Below are positions 21,601 to 33,880 of a stretch of 64,000 nt of DNA, piece after piece. The number at the start of each line of letters is the position of its first letter. Within the stretch, counting starts at the first letter, position 1. This stretch comes from Harmothoe impar (Eukaryota > Annelida > Polychaeta > Phyllodocida > Polynoidae): NCBI GenBank assembly GCA_947462335.1, contig OX381718.1, positions 38,656,976 to 38,720,975 of the forward strand, given 5' to 3'. The notes beneath the pieces were generated by a model that was not told the origin of the DNA, did no database searches, and saw nothing but the letters and a program-made list of their open reading frames with translations. The translations under genes and the position numbers were made by a program.

Positions 21601-24600
21601 CACCTACTAATCTATGGGTCATGAGTTCAAATCCATGTCAGGCTATTTCATTCAGACACAATTTTAAAAAGTATTTTTGGTTGGTCAAAAATTGTGACAG
21701 TAAACAATTCGGTTGTAAAGATCCTTTACACAAGATACATTTTTATAGTGTAATGTAAAATAATATTGTATTGTTACATCTTTAAGTTTTTTTGTAAATA
21801 CAGCATGTATCATTATTTTTGACTAAGAAAAAATATGTAGCCTAGGCATGGATTTGAGCTTATGACCCTTGCATTGGTTTGCCAGTGTCATAACCACTCC
21901 CCCAATCCAACCAGGTGACCTAAAGAATATTCGAATACAACTGAACCAAAAGTTTATGTCCCCTAAAACTCTGATTTTGGACATGACAGGAACCAGCTTC
22001 AGCTAAAGGTCTCACAAGGTAGAATTACTGCATCTCGCTAATGCGGAATAGCCCAACAGACAGTCTCGATGTGAAGCATGTTGTTTACTATTCTTTAAAC
22101 ATAGCACAAAACTTGCCATTCATAATATTTAATTTTGCTCAATATGTATTGTTCTCTGTGATGTTCACTTAAGGTTCACATTTAGATATTTTTGAAAGGG
22201 AAAAATACCTCAGTGCCCTTGGGGATATCATAGCCGTTGATCTTAACATCCATAGTGGTGCAGTGAGCGACATTCAGAGTGAGGATTGAAGAATACCTAA
22301 GGGTTTCCAATATGGCGGCCTCAATATACATCAGAGCCTTTCGGTCAGAGAGACATGGTGAACGGTCACCAAGCTCAGCCTTTATTTCATCATACATTTT
22401 CTTCTGGACCTCTGGTTTGTTGACTATAACAGCGAGGAGTGCATTGATGGTTGTTGATGTGCTGAATATTCCTACAATGTAAAAGCCAAAAGAATAACCA
22501 AAAACCCAACTTACAATATGTCAGCAAAAGGTCTGTGGCCGTATCATACTGGTTGAGCTGTCATCAGGCTGTCATTAATATACGCTTGTTCTGTATGCCA
22601 CAAAATGGCACTTGTCAATGACCTAACCTTGAACTTTTGCTGGTTTTGAGGAGTGCTTCTTGTAATGTAGGGACCAGGTAACATGCACTAAAAGAATTGT
22701 ATGTGATCTCTAGGACCTCTCTCATCATGCTTTCCAGTTTCTATTTGCTAGTCGCTTCAGCTAAAGAAGTCCAAGCCTAACAAATAGGTCGAGGTACAGT
22801 CACAGTCACCGTTGTTAGAGCTAACTGCTCTAATCACAAATGGTGCTTTTATAGGTTGATTGAAGTTGTTCTTATGAATTAAAAGTTAATACATACAAAT
22901 ATTTTGTACCTGCAAAAATCATGTTCAGGTTTGCACCATACATCTCCTCATCTGATAGCTTCATATCTGCTGGGTTATCTGCACTTTTTCTCTGATAGTC
23001 CAGTAATCCATCAGCAAAGCATATTGGATGTCCCGGCTCAAGCTTTTTCTACAATTTGAATTTTAACCATAACATTTGTTATAAAGTATTCTTTTAGATT
23101 TAGTATTCTTTTTTCTTCCATGAAATAAATGTGATAATAATAGTTGCCATGATAAAGCCATACATATATAGTGTTGGTAACGATTTGGCCTATGATGTAG
23201 GAGGAATTCAGTATGTAGCATTATCCACCTCTATTCATGTAACCAGACTACAGAATATGTTGTTAATTAATCATTGTAGTGCCTATAGAACCCAAAACCA
23301 AAAGCATTGAACATCTTTACGGTAACTCCAAAAATGTTGGGTCTTGAATACAATACAAGTGATTAGTTTCATTTATATAAGAAATCACCAGTACCTTTCT
23401 TTCTGCTATATTTGGTGCAATCACACTCTTGAACCCATTGGCTGACTCTAGAATTCCGTCATATTGTTTACTAGAAAAATAGCGTGTCCAGGGAAGCATG
23501 TCAAGTATAACGTTGGGACCGGATGGTTGTATCAGGGCTATTAGGTTGTCAACAGTTTTCAGTAGAACTTTGACTTTTTCATCATTGACCTTTTCTCCAA
23601 ATATCTGAAATGAAATTTTTAAAACCTTAAACGTCTAAAATGTAAACAGAACATGCCACACAAGTCACATTACCAATAATCAAAGCAGAAAGAATAACAG
23701 ATCATCCCTCAAAAATAATGACAATTGTACTATTGACTTTACTTTTTCTATGATGATCTCTGGATGCACACACCTTCTAAATGTATGATGTAAATACATT
23801 TCATAGGGAAATACTCATCCAGCCCCCAAAAAAGGAATTCAATCTATTTTCATTTTGGCCTGAATTTCAAATTTACTTTTAGCTTGTAGTCTTAGAACCG
23901 ATATTACAGTAGACTACATTTAAAGGTTTTTGCTCCATTTTATTTTTGTGGGGAAGGTTGTGTAAATAGCAATCACCCATCCATGCACATTACAGAATAT
24001 TTTATTGGGTCATGCTACAAAAGGCTCATAATCTTCCAAGAGGCCCCTGGGTTATTATGTTATGGCCTAGAGACATTTACTGACAATTGATGTTATAATG
24101 CTGGTGACACATTTGTGGTAGAATGTGTAGATATCGACCGGCCCCTGGTCCGCCACCTTCTTCAAGTCTTCCAGCATGTCATTAATCAGGTCCATACTCA
24201 GGACCTCCAGGTTCTCCAGGGTGTCGCCATACATCTACAGAAATGTTAATAATGAGTAAAAAGTTGTTAATGCCTGTTACCAATGTACCACATCGCTAAC
24301 TAACAGACCCTATCCTGGGGTCTTTGGTGACATGACATTGTCTTGGGGGGGTGATAAATCTACTTTTCTTCGGGGACAGGCTCAAACTATGCATTTGGGT
24401 CCAAAAACACGGGAAATCACAAAAATATTTTTTTCTGACCCCTGTGACCCCCCCGTACATGGGGTCCGAAGATCGGCCAAATAGTGAGAAAACAGCCCAA
24501 ATTCAGGCTTTCAGATTCCTTCTAATATCAAGTCATGACTCCATGAAAATGGTCAGAAACCTTCATATGGGACCCAAAGAGACCATCTAAAGTCATATTG

Positions 24601-27600
24601 TTGTGATTATAGGGGTGTTTCCCCCTCTGGGGTGGTGGTTCGTCCTCGGTAAAATACCAATAAATCAGTTTTTTTGAAGGCATTTGCTCCCTTACAATCA
24701 CATCCCTATACTGCCATAAAACATCATCAGGACACCTAATCAGGCAGATTAAACCCTTCTGGAGGGTCCCCTCTTTCTGTTAACTCCCCTCTATGACCTC
24801 CCCCCCCCCCCCCCCCAGCATGCACCATTAGCCATCAGATAACTCTCTCCCCCCCTTCGCCTCTATATTACCCTATACTGAAATAATGTAAGACCTGTCT
24901 GATAGTTTGAACCTTTCTTGAGGGCCCCCTGTTCCTGTTAACCACCCCCTATGACACCCGTCCACCCCATACCCACCCTCACCCCAAACTAACAGGCATG
25001 AAATAACCCCCCCCTCCCCCCACCTCGGCTCCATAATACTCAGTGCAACCATCAGCCCAACCCTCCTTCCATGTGGGACAGTGGTATGGTTAAAAGAGCC
25101 CCCCCCCCCCAAAAAAAAAAAGAATGAGTGAGCAGGGTCCTTGAGATCACCCTGGTAGGTGTATCTACTACAGCTAGTAGAGGGATACTGTACTTCAAGT
25201 CAAATTTGGGTTCAATATTTGGTTTAATATCAAGATGTGTATTCATCTGTCCTCAAAGTTTGATATTAGGTTCTACCAACTTACCCTTTACCCCATATAG
25301 GGGATGGCATAGATCTACCAAGCACCATACCTATGTTATATTTTCATATATCTGAATATTATAGCAGCACCCTCAGATGTTGCATGTATGCCCGTCTTTG
25401 ACAAAATCTGATCTTTAGCATTGCAAATGAGGTATCAGGGTTACCTACCCCTCCCCATAATATAATTGCAGGGTTTATTATTGGCTCCAATAATATTTAG
25501 GGTTCAGAGTATTTATTTAACACCTCAGAGAATTGAATTAAATAATCATCTCTTGTCTTATGTCTGGGATACTAACCATGCAAGGTGAAGACTAAGAGAT
25601 TTGGACACCAGTCCTTATTTGGAGTCATTTGCAGGCTCCCTCCCCCCATCACCCCTCTGCCATCTATCATTATATGCATTTAACAACTTGGTTAAGGAGG
25701 AGAGTCAGGGTTTTTATTTATTGTAGTAGCAGGTGATTAGTGATGTTAATATTAGATATCTGCGATTAACTATATAGAATTACTATGTATAATAAGTGTA
25801 ACAACATGAAGCAGTCATCTTGACTATGAATACACATGGGGTGAGGTACTAGGCATAGAATGGAGGGGGGGGGGGCTGTGATCATTGGTAGGGTAACTCA
25901 AAATGAATATAGAGACCTTTGAAAAGGGTTTTATCTATCTGATCTAAACTCATTTTGATATGTTGACAATTCAAATATATTGAAGCAAAGGCCCTCCAAA
26001 ATGTGGGTTATATTCATGCAATCACAAGAATATAACCTGTAATAGTCTCTTTGGGTCCCTTATCAGTTTTCTGTTGAGGTGGTGAAGCCATTCATGCATG
26101 TATGATAAATAAATTATAAGAGGTCTGATGGTTGGAGTTCTTAGATGGACTGAGGTAGGCCTCCTCTTATGTCTGTATAGGGTAAGGGAGGAGGTCTGGG
26201 CCCCTTCCATATCCCCCACCCCTCTTTTAAACACACCACTGTCTTACTCCCAAGACAGGCTAAGGTGTCTGTGGATGACTATTGATGTTCAAAGATCCTG
26301 ACATTCTGAGTACAGTGTAATATAGAGGCGAGGGCGGAGGGGGGAAGGGAGTTATCTGATGGCTATTGGTGCATGCTATGGGGGGGGGGGGGGAGTTAGG
26401 GGTCATAGGGGGTAGTTAAGAGAAACAGGGGGCCCTCCAGAATGGTTCATGATGATGTTTTATGGCAGTATAGGGACCTGATTGTATAGGAGCAAATGCT
26501 TTCAAAATAGCTGATATATCGGTATTTTACCATGGACGCACCCCCTCCCCAGAGGGAGAAACACCCCTATAATCACAACAATATGACTTTAAATGCTCTC
26601 TTTGGGTCCCAAATGAAGGTTTCTGACCATTTTCATGAAGGCATGTTGAGGTTTGAGTAGGAATCTGAAAGCCTGAATTTGGGCTGTTTTCTCACTATTT
26701 GGCTGATCTTCCGACCCCATGTACGGGGGGGTCACAGGGGTCCGAAAAAAATATTTTTGTGATTTCCCGAGTTTTGGGTCCCAAATGCATAGTTTGAGCC
26801 TGTCCCTGAAACCGTATGACAAAATTAGCCATTTAACACCCCCCCTAATTGTCTGTCCTGTATATAACATGAGACCAGCAGCCTGGCAGCCAATCTAACC
26901 TAGAGCTAGAGACCTAGGCTAGAGACTGGAAGCTATAATTATTGCTTACATTTCTTTTATATAGATTTTTAGCTATGCTTGAAATAAAGTCGCTGTCTAT
27001 CACACTTTACTTAAATCATATTGTCTTGTCTCTGGTTAGATACCAAGCATTAGCCTGTCAGCTACGATAATAAAATAGGATTTCAGAATTATCAATCTTT
27101 GAAAGGAAATCGATACCTTCAATGTCTGCAATGCTAGCTTCTTTGTGAAGAGCCATTGGGGAGAATAGGTCGTAATGACCAGGTCGGGACAGTTGTCAAA
27201 AAGGACCTGCATCCTGTAGGAATCTGGCCTGCCAGCAAACTGCTTGGATTGTGTCACCAATCCCTCATAGATGGTTTCAAAGCTGTTCAGTACCACAGTG
27301 GTCTTCCCAAATGACTATAAAAAGGGAAATCAATGAACTTACTAAACATTTTCATAATAGCATGGGGTGTTACCTTAGTCCTTGATATGAAAAAGAAAAA
27401 TATATCAAAACTTTTTGCTTGAATTGATAGTTGATCATATACCTTGATACTGGATGTAAGATTGTTGACTGGGTCATTTTGGGACTCCAATAAGGTTATA
27501 TGCTTTTATGTATGAGCATGAACGTACTTTATAAGCATCCACACAAAGCAGAAACTCACGGTCATTTTAAAAACATCCCCATATTTTTCAGACCATTTCG

Positions 27601-27757
27601 TGATGGTGTCGTGGGGTTTATCAGGGTCCATTTGAAAAACACTCCCAAAGAATGGCAGACCAGGAGGACCTGGGGGGAGTTTGTACTTCTTGCGTTGTAG
27701 GTATCTGAGCAGAATACCGAGGAGAACCACCCCAACCAATGTCCACATTACCAACAT
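18690..27757 (-). CDS. CYP2-like cytochrome P450, complete, 8 coding exons, 498 aa
   Basis: Microsomal heme-thiolate enzyme of clan 2. Exons on minus: 27757-27560, 27314-27117, 24234-24085, 23604-23395, 23048-22910, 22471-22209, 21031-20904 and 18900-18690. All join in frame to 498 aa, the normal family length. Residues 1-20 are a membrane anchor, followed by QRKKYK and the hinge PPGPPG. K-helix ETLR is at 354-357, the PER motif at 409-411 and heme-ligand Cys440 in FGASQRVCAG. Two motifs deviate: the I-helix reads AGIFSTS at 298-304, lacking the usual acidic residue, and the heme loop has Ser436 where Gly is typical. The intron 3 donor appears to be ATT|GTCAGT. The first exon has an acceptor just upstream (TTTAG|GTGAAAC), so an upstream exon exists; a candidate 5' UTR exon ends near 27994 (GATACAG|GTAGG). 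Substrate unknown. Confidence 0.92.
19568..19963. repeat. 198-bp direct tandem duplication
   Basis: The segment starting GTCCCTTATCATAGACTTAG at 19568 is repeated from 19766 almost without change. Both copies end in CCGTCTGCTCCTTCAAG. A further short copy of TCTGCTCCTTCAAGGGGGGG follows at about 19971-19995. Near identity implies a recent duplication. It lies in the last intron of the P450 gene. Confidence 0.9.
20006..20320. repeat. Foldback element with internal tandem 17-mers
   Basis: The left arm starts GGCTATGTCTCACGACCTTG and the right arm ends with its inverse. The arms (about 115 bp) pair over nearly their full length around a loop of roughly 80 bp. GGTGCCAGCTCTGACCG units occur three times in the left arm and twice, inverted, in the right. 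There is no coding capacity. It is immediately downstream of the 198-bp duplication and a G-run, inside the last P450 intron. Confidence 0.85.
21387..22049. repeat. Foldback element with tRNA-like arms, copy 2
   Basis: Ends ATTCCGCATTAGCAAGATG and CATCTCGCTAATGCGGAAT are inverted. A second inverted pair AGCTGAAGCTGGTTCCTGTC is nested inside. tRNA-like segments lie head to head: plus near 21577-21638 (GAGTGGTTAGGACTCTCACC, GAGTTCAAATCC) and minus near 21847-21908. Its left terminus matches the right terminus of the copy at 3251-3970. Located in intron 6 of the P450 gene. Confidence 0.7.
24340..26850. mobile_element. 2.5-kb element with about 560-bp inverted arms in a P450 intron
   Basis: The left arm (about 24340-24900) and right arm (about 26290-26850) are diverged inverted copies. 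The ends read GGGGGGGTGATAAAT and, inverted, GGGGGGGTGTTAAAT. Both arms contain the same 80-codon open frame (DRLKLCIW...GKSQKYFF...TPVTPPYMGSEDRPNSEKTA) facing inward. The frame may be chance, since no known family is recognised. Poly-C and poly-G runs near 24797 and 26381 are matched arms. Between them lies low-complexity C-rich sequence and no transposase. Best read as a long-TIR nonautonomous DNA element. Confidence 0.75.
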
Positions 27758-28279
27758 TGTCTTTCTTGTTTCACCTAAATATGTAATAGACATTGTCTTA
27801 CATTTTTATTATATATAAAGTTGAGATAGAAAAGAAAATATAAATTTCATATTTTCTCATTTGTATCACATTTTTTCATTATAGTTATTTGAACAACAGG
27901 AAGTTATTTATTCAAAACTAAGTTCTTGTTTGATTAAGCTATCCCACTAAAATACCTTACTGACCTTGTTTGAAGAAGTAGCCAACCTACCTGTATCACT
28001 ACAGGTCGAGAACAAGCTGATGCTTTTGAGACTACAATTATACGTATATATTATCAGTCGATTTGTTACCTTGTCCTAGCAAAAAATGTTGGAATTTAGA
28101 CTTTGATATGTATCAAAGATAAGATAAGAATTTTATTGTGTGTAGATAAGAACAAGATAAGTTTTATATGCATGGGATATGTTTTATGATTATCTAGACA
28201 TCATTTAAATTATATCAAGTATTTATCGATCTTTCGTTATAAAATTAGGCCTTGGGTAAAAACTGGCGGAAAAGGGGTA

Positions 28280-28495
28280 CCAGGTGTTGCTCTGGTACCA
28301 ATTGTATCATCCTGGTCACCAAGGACCAGCCCAGCCAAATCTCATGTCCGAGATTAGGGTACAAACATGGCATAAGTAATGTGAGTGGCTTGTAGCCAGA
28401 CATTCCTCATGTCACCTGTTCATTATAGTGTAGTGGTTAGCACTGTGGCTTTGTGACACAAGGTGCGGGAGTTCTAATCCCAACCAAGCCAGATG
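28280..28495. repeat. tRNA-like SINE fragment
   Basis: AGTGTAGTGGTTAGCACTGT is followed about 30 bases later by GGGAGTTCTAATCCC, resembling pol III A and B boxes. The upstream part shares CGAGATTAGGGTACAAAC with the inverse of sequence in the foldback near 3850. It is a partial relative of the tRNA-like foldback family. It is unlikely to be a functional tRNA because the acceptor stem and CCA-side pairing are absent. Confidence 0.45.
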
Positions 28496-28502
28496 CATCT
28501 TT

Positions 28503-28760
28503 GTAACCCTTTTTATTTGTGGTGAGTTGAGGAGCCATGATTAGTAGGGCATCTTTCAGTACCTTGGCAGAGATATTATCGACTCCACTAGACTTGTGAG
28601 TTTGTATTTTACATACCGCTCAATGTGTACTTACTTCTGTAACTTCTTCTTGGGGTGTGGTATCTGATATTGCAGTGATCACCTCACTTTGCGGGGTGCT
28701 GTTTGGTAGAGCCCTGCTAATATCTTGCTGGGGCTCACTGCTTCCCTTTGCAAGGTGCAA
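28503..28760 (-). mobile_element. LINE reverse-transcriptase fragment
   Basis: On minus a frame reads QSEVITAISDTTPQEEVTEV and, after one stop, HKSSGVDNISAKVLKDALLI. This is the typical N-terminal reverse-transcriptase segment before the first catalytic block. Nothing downstream survives, so this is a short relic. Confidence 0.6.
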
Positions 28761-29272
28761 GGTAGCAGACAAACCTAGCTACCACTACAACTAGAAGCAC
28801 AGTGGCAGCAGAAGGCCCCATTGTGAAATGATACTGCTGTTGTACTATGTCCCTAGTCTAATATCTCTCAGAGAGAGAATGTAGCACAAATTACAGAAAT
28901 TATGTTGACTGTGGTGATTGTTGGAAAGCCATTAGCCTGTCCCATCACTATAAGTAATAATGACCTAGACCTGTGTGAACCCTGGTTAAACATCATTCTG
29001 GTCCATCATTATGACTAATTATGTGATGAGCCTTGATCAGACCAACAAAAACATCATGTGTTTCAGGTCACCTAATTGACCTCAATTCTTTCTGAGTAAA
29101 AAGATCATTTCAGCAGTACCACATCTGTCTAACATGATAATGCCATGGGCACTGCATGACTGCTGTCATTAGGCTGTTCCCTTTCTATTAACAGTATATA
29201 CCTGACCCTGTCAGATGGACAATGGAGGTAAATAGTAATTACAGAAATTATTGGAAGGCATGACTTATTTTA

Positions 29273-29746
29273 GGGTGTTTACCTAGAGTGATGAGGGCCG
29301 CGAAAACGGGACCGCCGCTATTTTTACATTGAGCACCCGTGGTTTTCTTTTAATTCCTCGGTAACTATGAGGTTTACAATATATTTGAAATATGTGTCAT
29401 AAAACCAAGACCCAGGGCTATCTGGGAATTAATTGTAATTAATTTTGAGTGGGTTTCAATAGTGTAACTGAGTGGGGTTTGGTGGGCATAGTGTACCCGA
29501 CTTGTGGCTGCACCAGAGTGCCCTGATTGGGGAGGTATTCTTGGTAACTGACTCTATATTCTACTATTTCAAAAATCCGTTCTGAGTGACAATAAGATGA
29601 GGGTTCCTATTGATCCCAGGTTATAGCTGAGTGTTTACCCTACATTTGGAGGTTAGCTCCATGTTTCACATGTGTCACATATATCTTTCCATAGAGGGGA
29701 CTTAGGATTATTTACGATAAATAATTCATATGAGGGGTAAACACCC
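29273..29746. repeat. MITE with GGGTGTTTACC inverted ends
   Basis: GGGTGTTTACC at 29273 and GGTAAACACCC ending at 29746 are perfect inverted ends, each flanked outside by TA. The 474 bp interior is non-coding. TA target and small size suggest a mariner-like nonautonomous element. Confidence 0.65.
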
Positions 29747-30677
29747 TACTTATTAACTGTGACAAAACGTGGGAAAACGTGACATTAGGGGAAAACACCT
29801 TTATTTAAGTTCATGTCTTCAGCTACAAGTTGATGCTTCAAGCATCAAAGTATTTGAAATAGTTGCTGAGAAATGACATCTCAAACATGGGATGGTAGGG
29901 ACATGTAGGAATTCAGAATAGACTGCAATGCGATCACATATCAATCTATTTTCAAATAATCCATATAAATCATGATTATTATAAATTAAACCAAAAAATG
30001 CATATTACTGTACATAGATTTGGATCTGGTAGGAATATTGGCATTCTGTTTTCAGTTCTGAAATCCTCATGGATGAGCAATTGGATAGGGATAATTTTTA
30101 TTCCAAAAGAATGAATTGATAGTTGCCATGGCAACCAAATGTCAACAAATGGGCTAAAAATGGCTTAAAACGTTCTTTTACATTCCAAATAAGACCAATT
30201 TAGAATGAAAGTAGAATTTTGATAATAGCTTCAAAACATTCCTTGGGAAAAGTTAGTCTAAGGTCATTTTCTCTTAAGTATTCACATTTTTAGCTATATC
30301 TCCTGAAATATCACGTTTAGAGCATTTGTGGCTATTCTCCCTTATGTTACGATTTCCCAGGTTTTGTCACATTTTTAATTTTACTGCCAGCTTGGGGAGA
30401 AGGCTTGATGGATATAATGGTGACCATAACAAGGGGTCCATGGGTGGGTGGGGGAAGATCTTGATAAATCCTTATACTGAGTGGAGGAGAGATGGGTCAA
30501 GACTAAATGTTTTGGTCACTTGATAAAGTCATTTTAGGAGACATGCAAGGGAGGTTAATGTGACCCCTCTTGAAAATAATTAACCCTTTTTTGGCAAATG
30601 GATATATATGAGCTATAATACGAAATAGGGTTGAGCCGGAAGATTCTAAACCAAGGACAAAAGGTCTGTAATGACCT

Positions 30678-32487
30678 TCAAAGACTGATCACCAGACTAT
30701 CGGTAGCAAAAGCTTTTCCACAGGAGGTGAGTTTGGGGAGGGCCAAAATAATTACTTTCATGATTACGAGGACCAGCGTGCCCATACCTTCCAGTAGACT
30801 CTCACAAAGCACCAGCTTCAGCTTCAGCTGGTGCTTCAGCTTCAGCTGAACCTGACCTAAGAAATGTGGAAGCTCATTAAAAATATCTTGTAACAAGTGC
30901 CCTACAAACCACAACAATGAACATGTAACCACATAATCAGGAGCATTTTCTGGAAAAGAGGCCATATAAAAAGGGTCAAGGCATTTTGCAGTAGAATTGT
31001 CTTTAGAGCTGGATTAGGGTAATTTGGGTGTGCTGAAGCCAAGTCTGCCGTATAACATTAATTTTCATATCTTAATGTTATCTGGCCGAAAAATCGAAAA
31101 CAAAATGGCTACCATTTTTGGCTGAAAACCTGCAGATATCAGCAGGTATAGGGTATAATAGCCTAGTGCAAAACATGGTATGGTCATGAAATTGAATATG
31201 CTTACTCCTCAGTGGGTCATCTTTCATATCTGCATCATTTTATATTCAAAAATCAAAGATGGAGGGCATTTTCAAGATGGCTGCCCGAACTACACTTTCA
31301 AGCTTGTTTCCTTCATAGAAATGGATGTAGTTGTTCAATCAGCTTAATATTGGTGTCAAATCCTATGTTCTCAGACCTGCTGAAGCTAATTCCAACACTT
31401 ATAATGATCTTAAAGCAGTTATAGAGCAGGAAAATGTGTATTGTACATCATATCTATAGATTACTTGTGTAGAAAATGAGTCTTCCCATACGTCCGACTC
31501 TTAACCCCACTCAGCACTAACATTGGCGAGACCATGGATAGCCTCTACCCCCACCTCCCTATCCATCACCATCCTCTACCCTTTCATGGACTGATTATCA
31601 TCAATGCCTGAATATCCCCCCACCTACACCACTACCACCTGTAACTAGAACTACGGGTAGAGAGGTATCTTCTTGTATCCAATACAGCAGAAAGGGTCAT
31701 AGTTGGAAAAGCTATGAAAAGGGTATCATGAGGGCCCACAAATACACTTCAGTCTCTGTGGAATCTACTTATGCACCAATTTATAGAATATCATGAGGAG
31801 AAAACCCGATTCAAAACAGATGACATTGTACTTCTCAGCTTCTTTCTGTAAAAAAAAAAGTAATTCTTAGAATTTTTTCAAGGCTGTTCTCCTTGAGTGA
31901 CCTACCAAGGAAGAGGTGGTACCTGTATGGTCTACAAAGAGTTGCAACTAGTGCCTGGCCATCAGCAATCAATGTGAAGTATTTTTTATCAGAAGTACTT
32001 TTTGTCAGATCTTTTAGGGCCACTCCATGAGATTCAATCAGTTTCTACCAGAGACAAGGGAATAGGCAGTAACTCATCTAGAACTTTGTCATCTTTCACT
32101 GAGATCTCTCTTCTAGCAACTTAAAATAGGACAAGTCTCTGCAGAACGTAACACTCTACCTTGTTCAGTGAGGCCTTTCGTGTTTGACAATTCATTATCT
32201 CAGATAACTTGGCAAATATTGTTGGATAGACCCTTTGCACTGCCTATGCTCTCCACCTCCATTTTGCAGGAGTAGCCTTTCTTGAACAAACTGCTCCAAA
32301 CTTTCTTGACCAAGCCTATCTTTGGTGTCTTCTGTAGCTTGTGGCAATATTTCCTAGGTTGATTGACATCTAAATCTCTTGATAAGCCACCTTCATTTCT
32401 GATTTTGAGGACATTAATAGAACATTTATTAGTGGCAATGTTAGTACCAAGAGGAGGAGGCCAGTCCCATCCCTTTAGTGGTGTCAT
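30678..32487 (-). pseudogene. Unassigned ORF cluster, possibly a decayed mobile or captured gene
   Basis: Three minus-strand open stretches lie together: 32487-32200 (95 codons, with RKYCHKLQKTPKIGLVKKVW and a basic C-terminal half), 32023-31835 (62 codons, KYFTLIADGQALVATLCRPY) and 30965-30678 (95 codons). Short frames between them carry stops. The amino-acid composition is protein-like but I recognise no family and see no supported splice sites joining them. The third contains a GCTGAAGCT simple repeat. Treat as possible remnants only. Confidence 0.2.
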
Positions 32488-32899
32488 TATAGTCTATACA
32501 ACTCTTGGACAGAAGGGAGGGGTTTCATTAACACTTCTCATTACATACACTGGCAGATAGGGCTATATGGTGTGAAGTCTGGTTTATTTGAGATATCACT
32601 GTAACCACTGACCACAGTTATAAGACTCTCACAGAGAACACATTAAACTGGCAGTATATTGGTGAGTCGTCGCCACTGGTCACACCTGCTGTAGCCAACA
32701 GGGAGAGGCCCAGGGGACCCTGATATATGTCAATCATACCCACCACAGGTACCCTACAACGATCAGCACTTGTGACCCCCTCTCCCACCCTGTACCTACA
32801 GCATAGGTTAGAGTTGTAGATTACACCCAATAATAGAACAGTGTGGGCCAACAAAAGCCACGTGGGTGATACTTTGTAGGGTATATGAACCATATCTCA

Positions 32900-33880
32900 C
32901 CCAGTTAGATTGATACACTGATAGGAATTATTATAAAAATTAATAGACATCTCTGTGAATAAGATCAATACTATACTGTTATACAGAATGTACCATGTAT
33001 CATTTATAGTGAAGACTGTCAATTATTAGGGCCAAATTAGAATATATTAAAATACAGTTGGGGTGATGGTACTATCATGGTGAAACTCCCCAGCACGTGG
33101 TGGCTTGTGTTTGCCCCCCAGTCCAGCCCCTGTGACGCAGCAGCAGAGGAAACTCTAACCTATGCTATACTATTTCGGTTGAGTGGAGTGACCATTCTCT
33201 CGACTACACTCACTGGTGGCATGTCATGATTAGCCTTTGGAAAACGGCCTGGGGGCCACTCTCACATTTATGAATGTGCATACATTACCCTGAATTTGGA
33301 CCCCTTTTAGTCAGAGAAATATCCATCAAAAACACTCCATTTGTTTATTAGATTTGTTTATCAGTAGTACATTCATATGGCACATCTGGTTGTGGTAAAA
33401 AGTGAGGTTTGTCCCCAAGTCAATGTGACCTAGGAAATGTGTAAGCTGTGAAATGTTTGGATATTCTTAATATGCAAACGATGCGTAAGGTCATTGTGTA
33501 TTTCACTAGAGGATCCTGTCAAACAGTTAAAAGGGTATACAGCATTACCAAGGTGTTTCTCCCTGCTTGGGCCGAGTCTGTATGAGCCAGGATCCACTGT
33601 GCAATATTGTCCGCAATTAGCTTCTTAGCATTTAATTTTTGAAACTTTCTTTTTTATCTCCATTAAGAGGAGTCACAAAATGATGTTATGATGGATGGTT
33701 CCAAATGTAATCATATTAAACTATTGATATAATGATTCAACGCATACACAATTGATAGATTTGTGTAATTCTAATTCTGGCTTAACTGCAAGTTTGTCTA
33801 TTACAATTTCTTTGTTAAGGTAGTATTCTATAAAACCATTGATACAAATGAATACATGCCTTGTCATACATACAAAATGT
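32900..33880. other. Spacer downstream of an SLC17 gene
   Basis: Should contain the 3' UTR of the adjacent minus-strand transporter. No polyadenylation signal or repeat is identified with confidence. Confidence 0.3.

Noticed and set aside
21577..21640. Functional tRNA gene
   Set aside because: A/B-box-like words are present but no acceptor-stem pairing or cloverleaf, and the segment is duplicated inverted within a repeat.
28762..28819. MGPSAATVLLVVVVARFVCY as a first exon or signal peptide of the complete P450
   Set aside because: Looks like a membrane anchor, but no donor of the required phase follows and the P450 already has its own anchor in exon 1.
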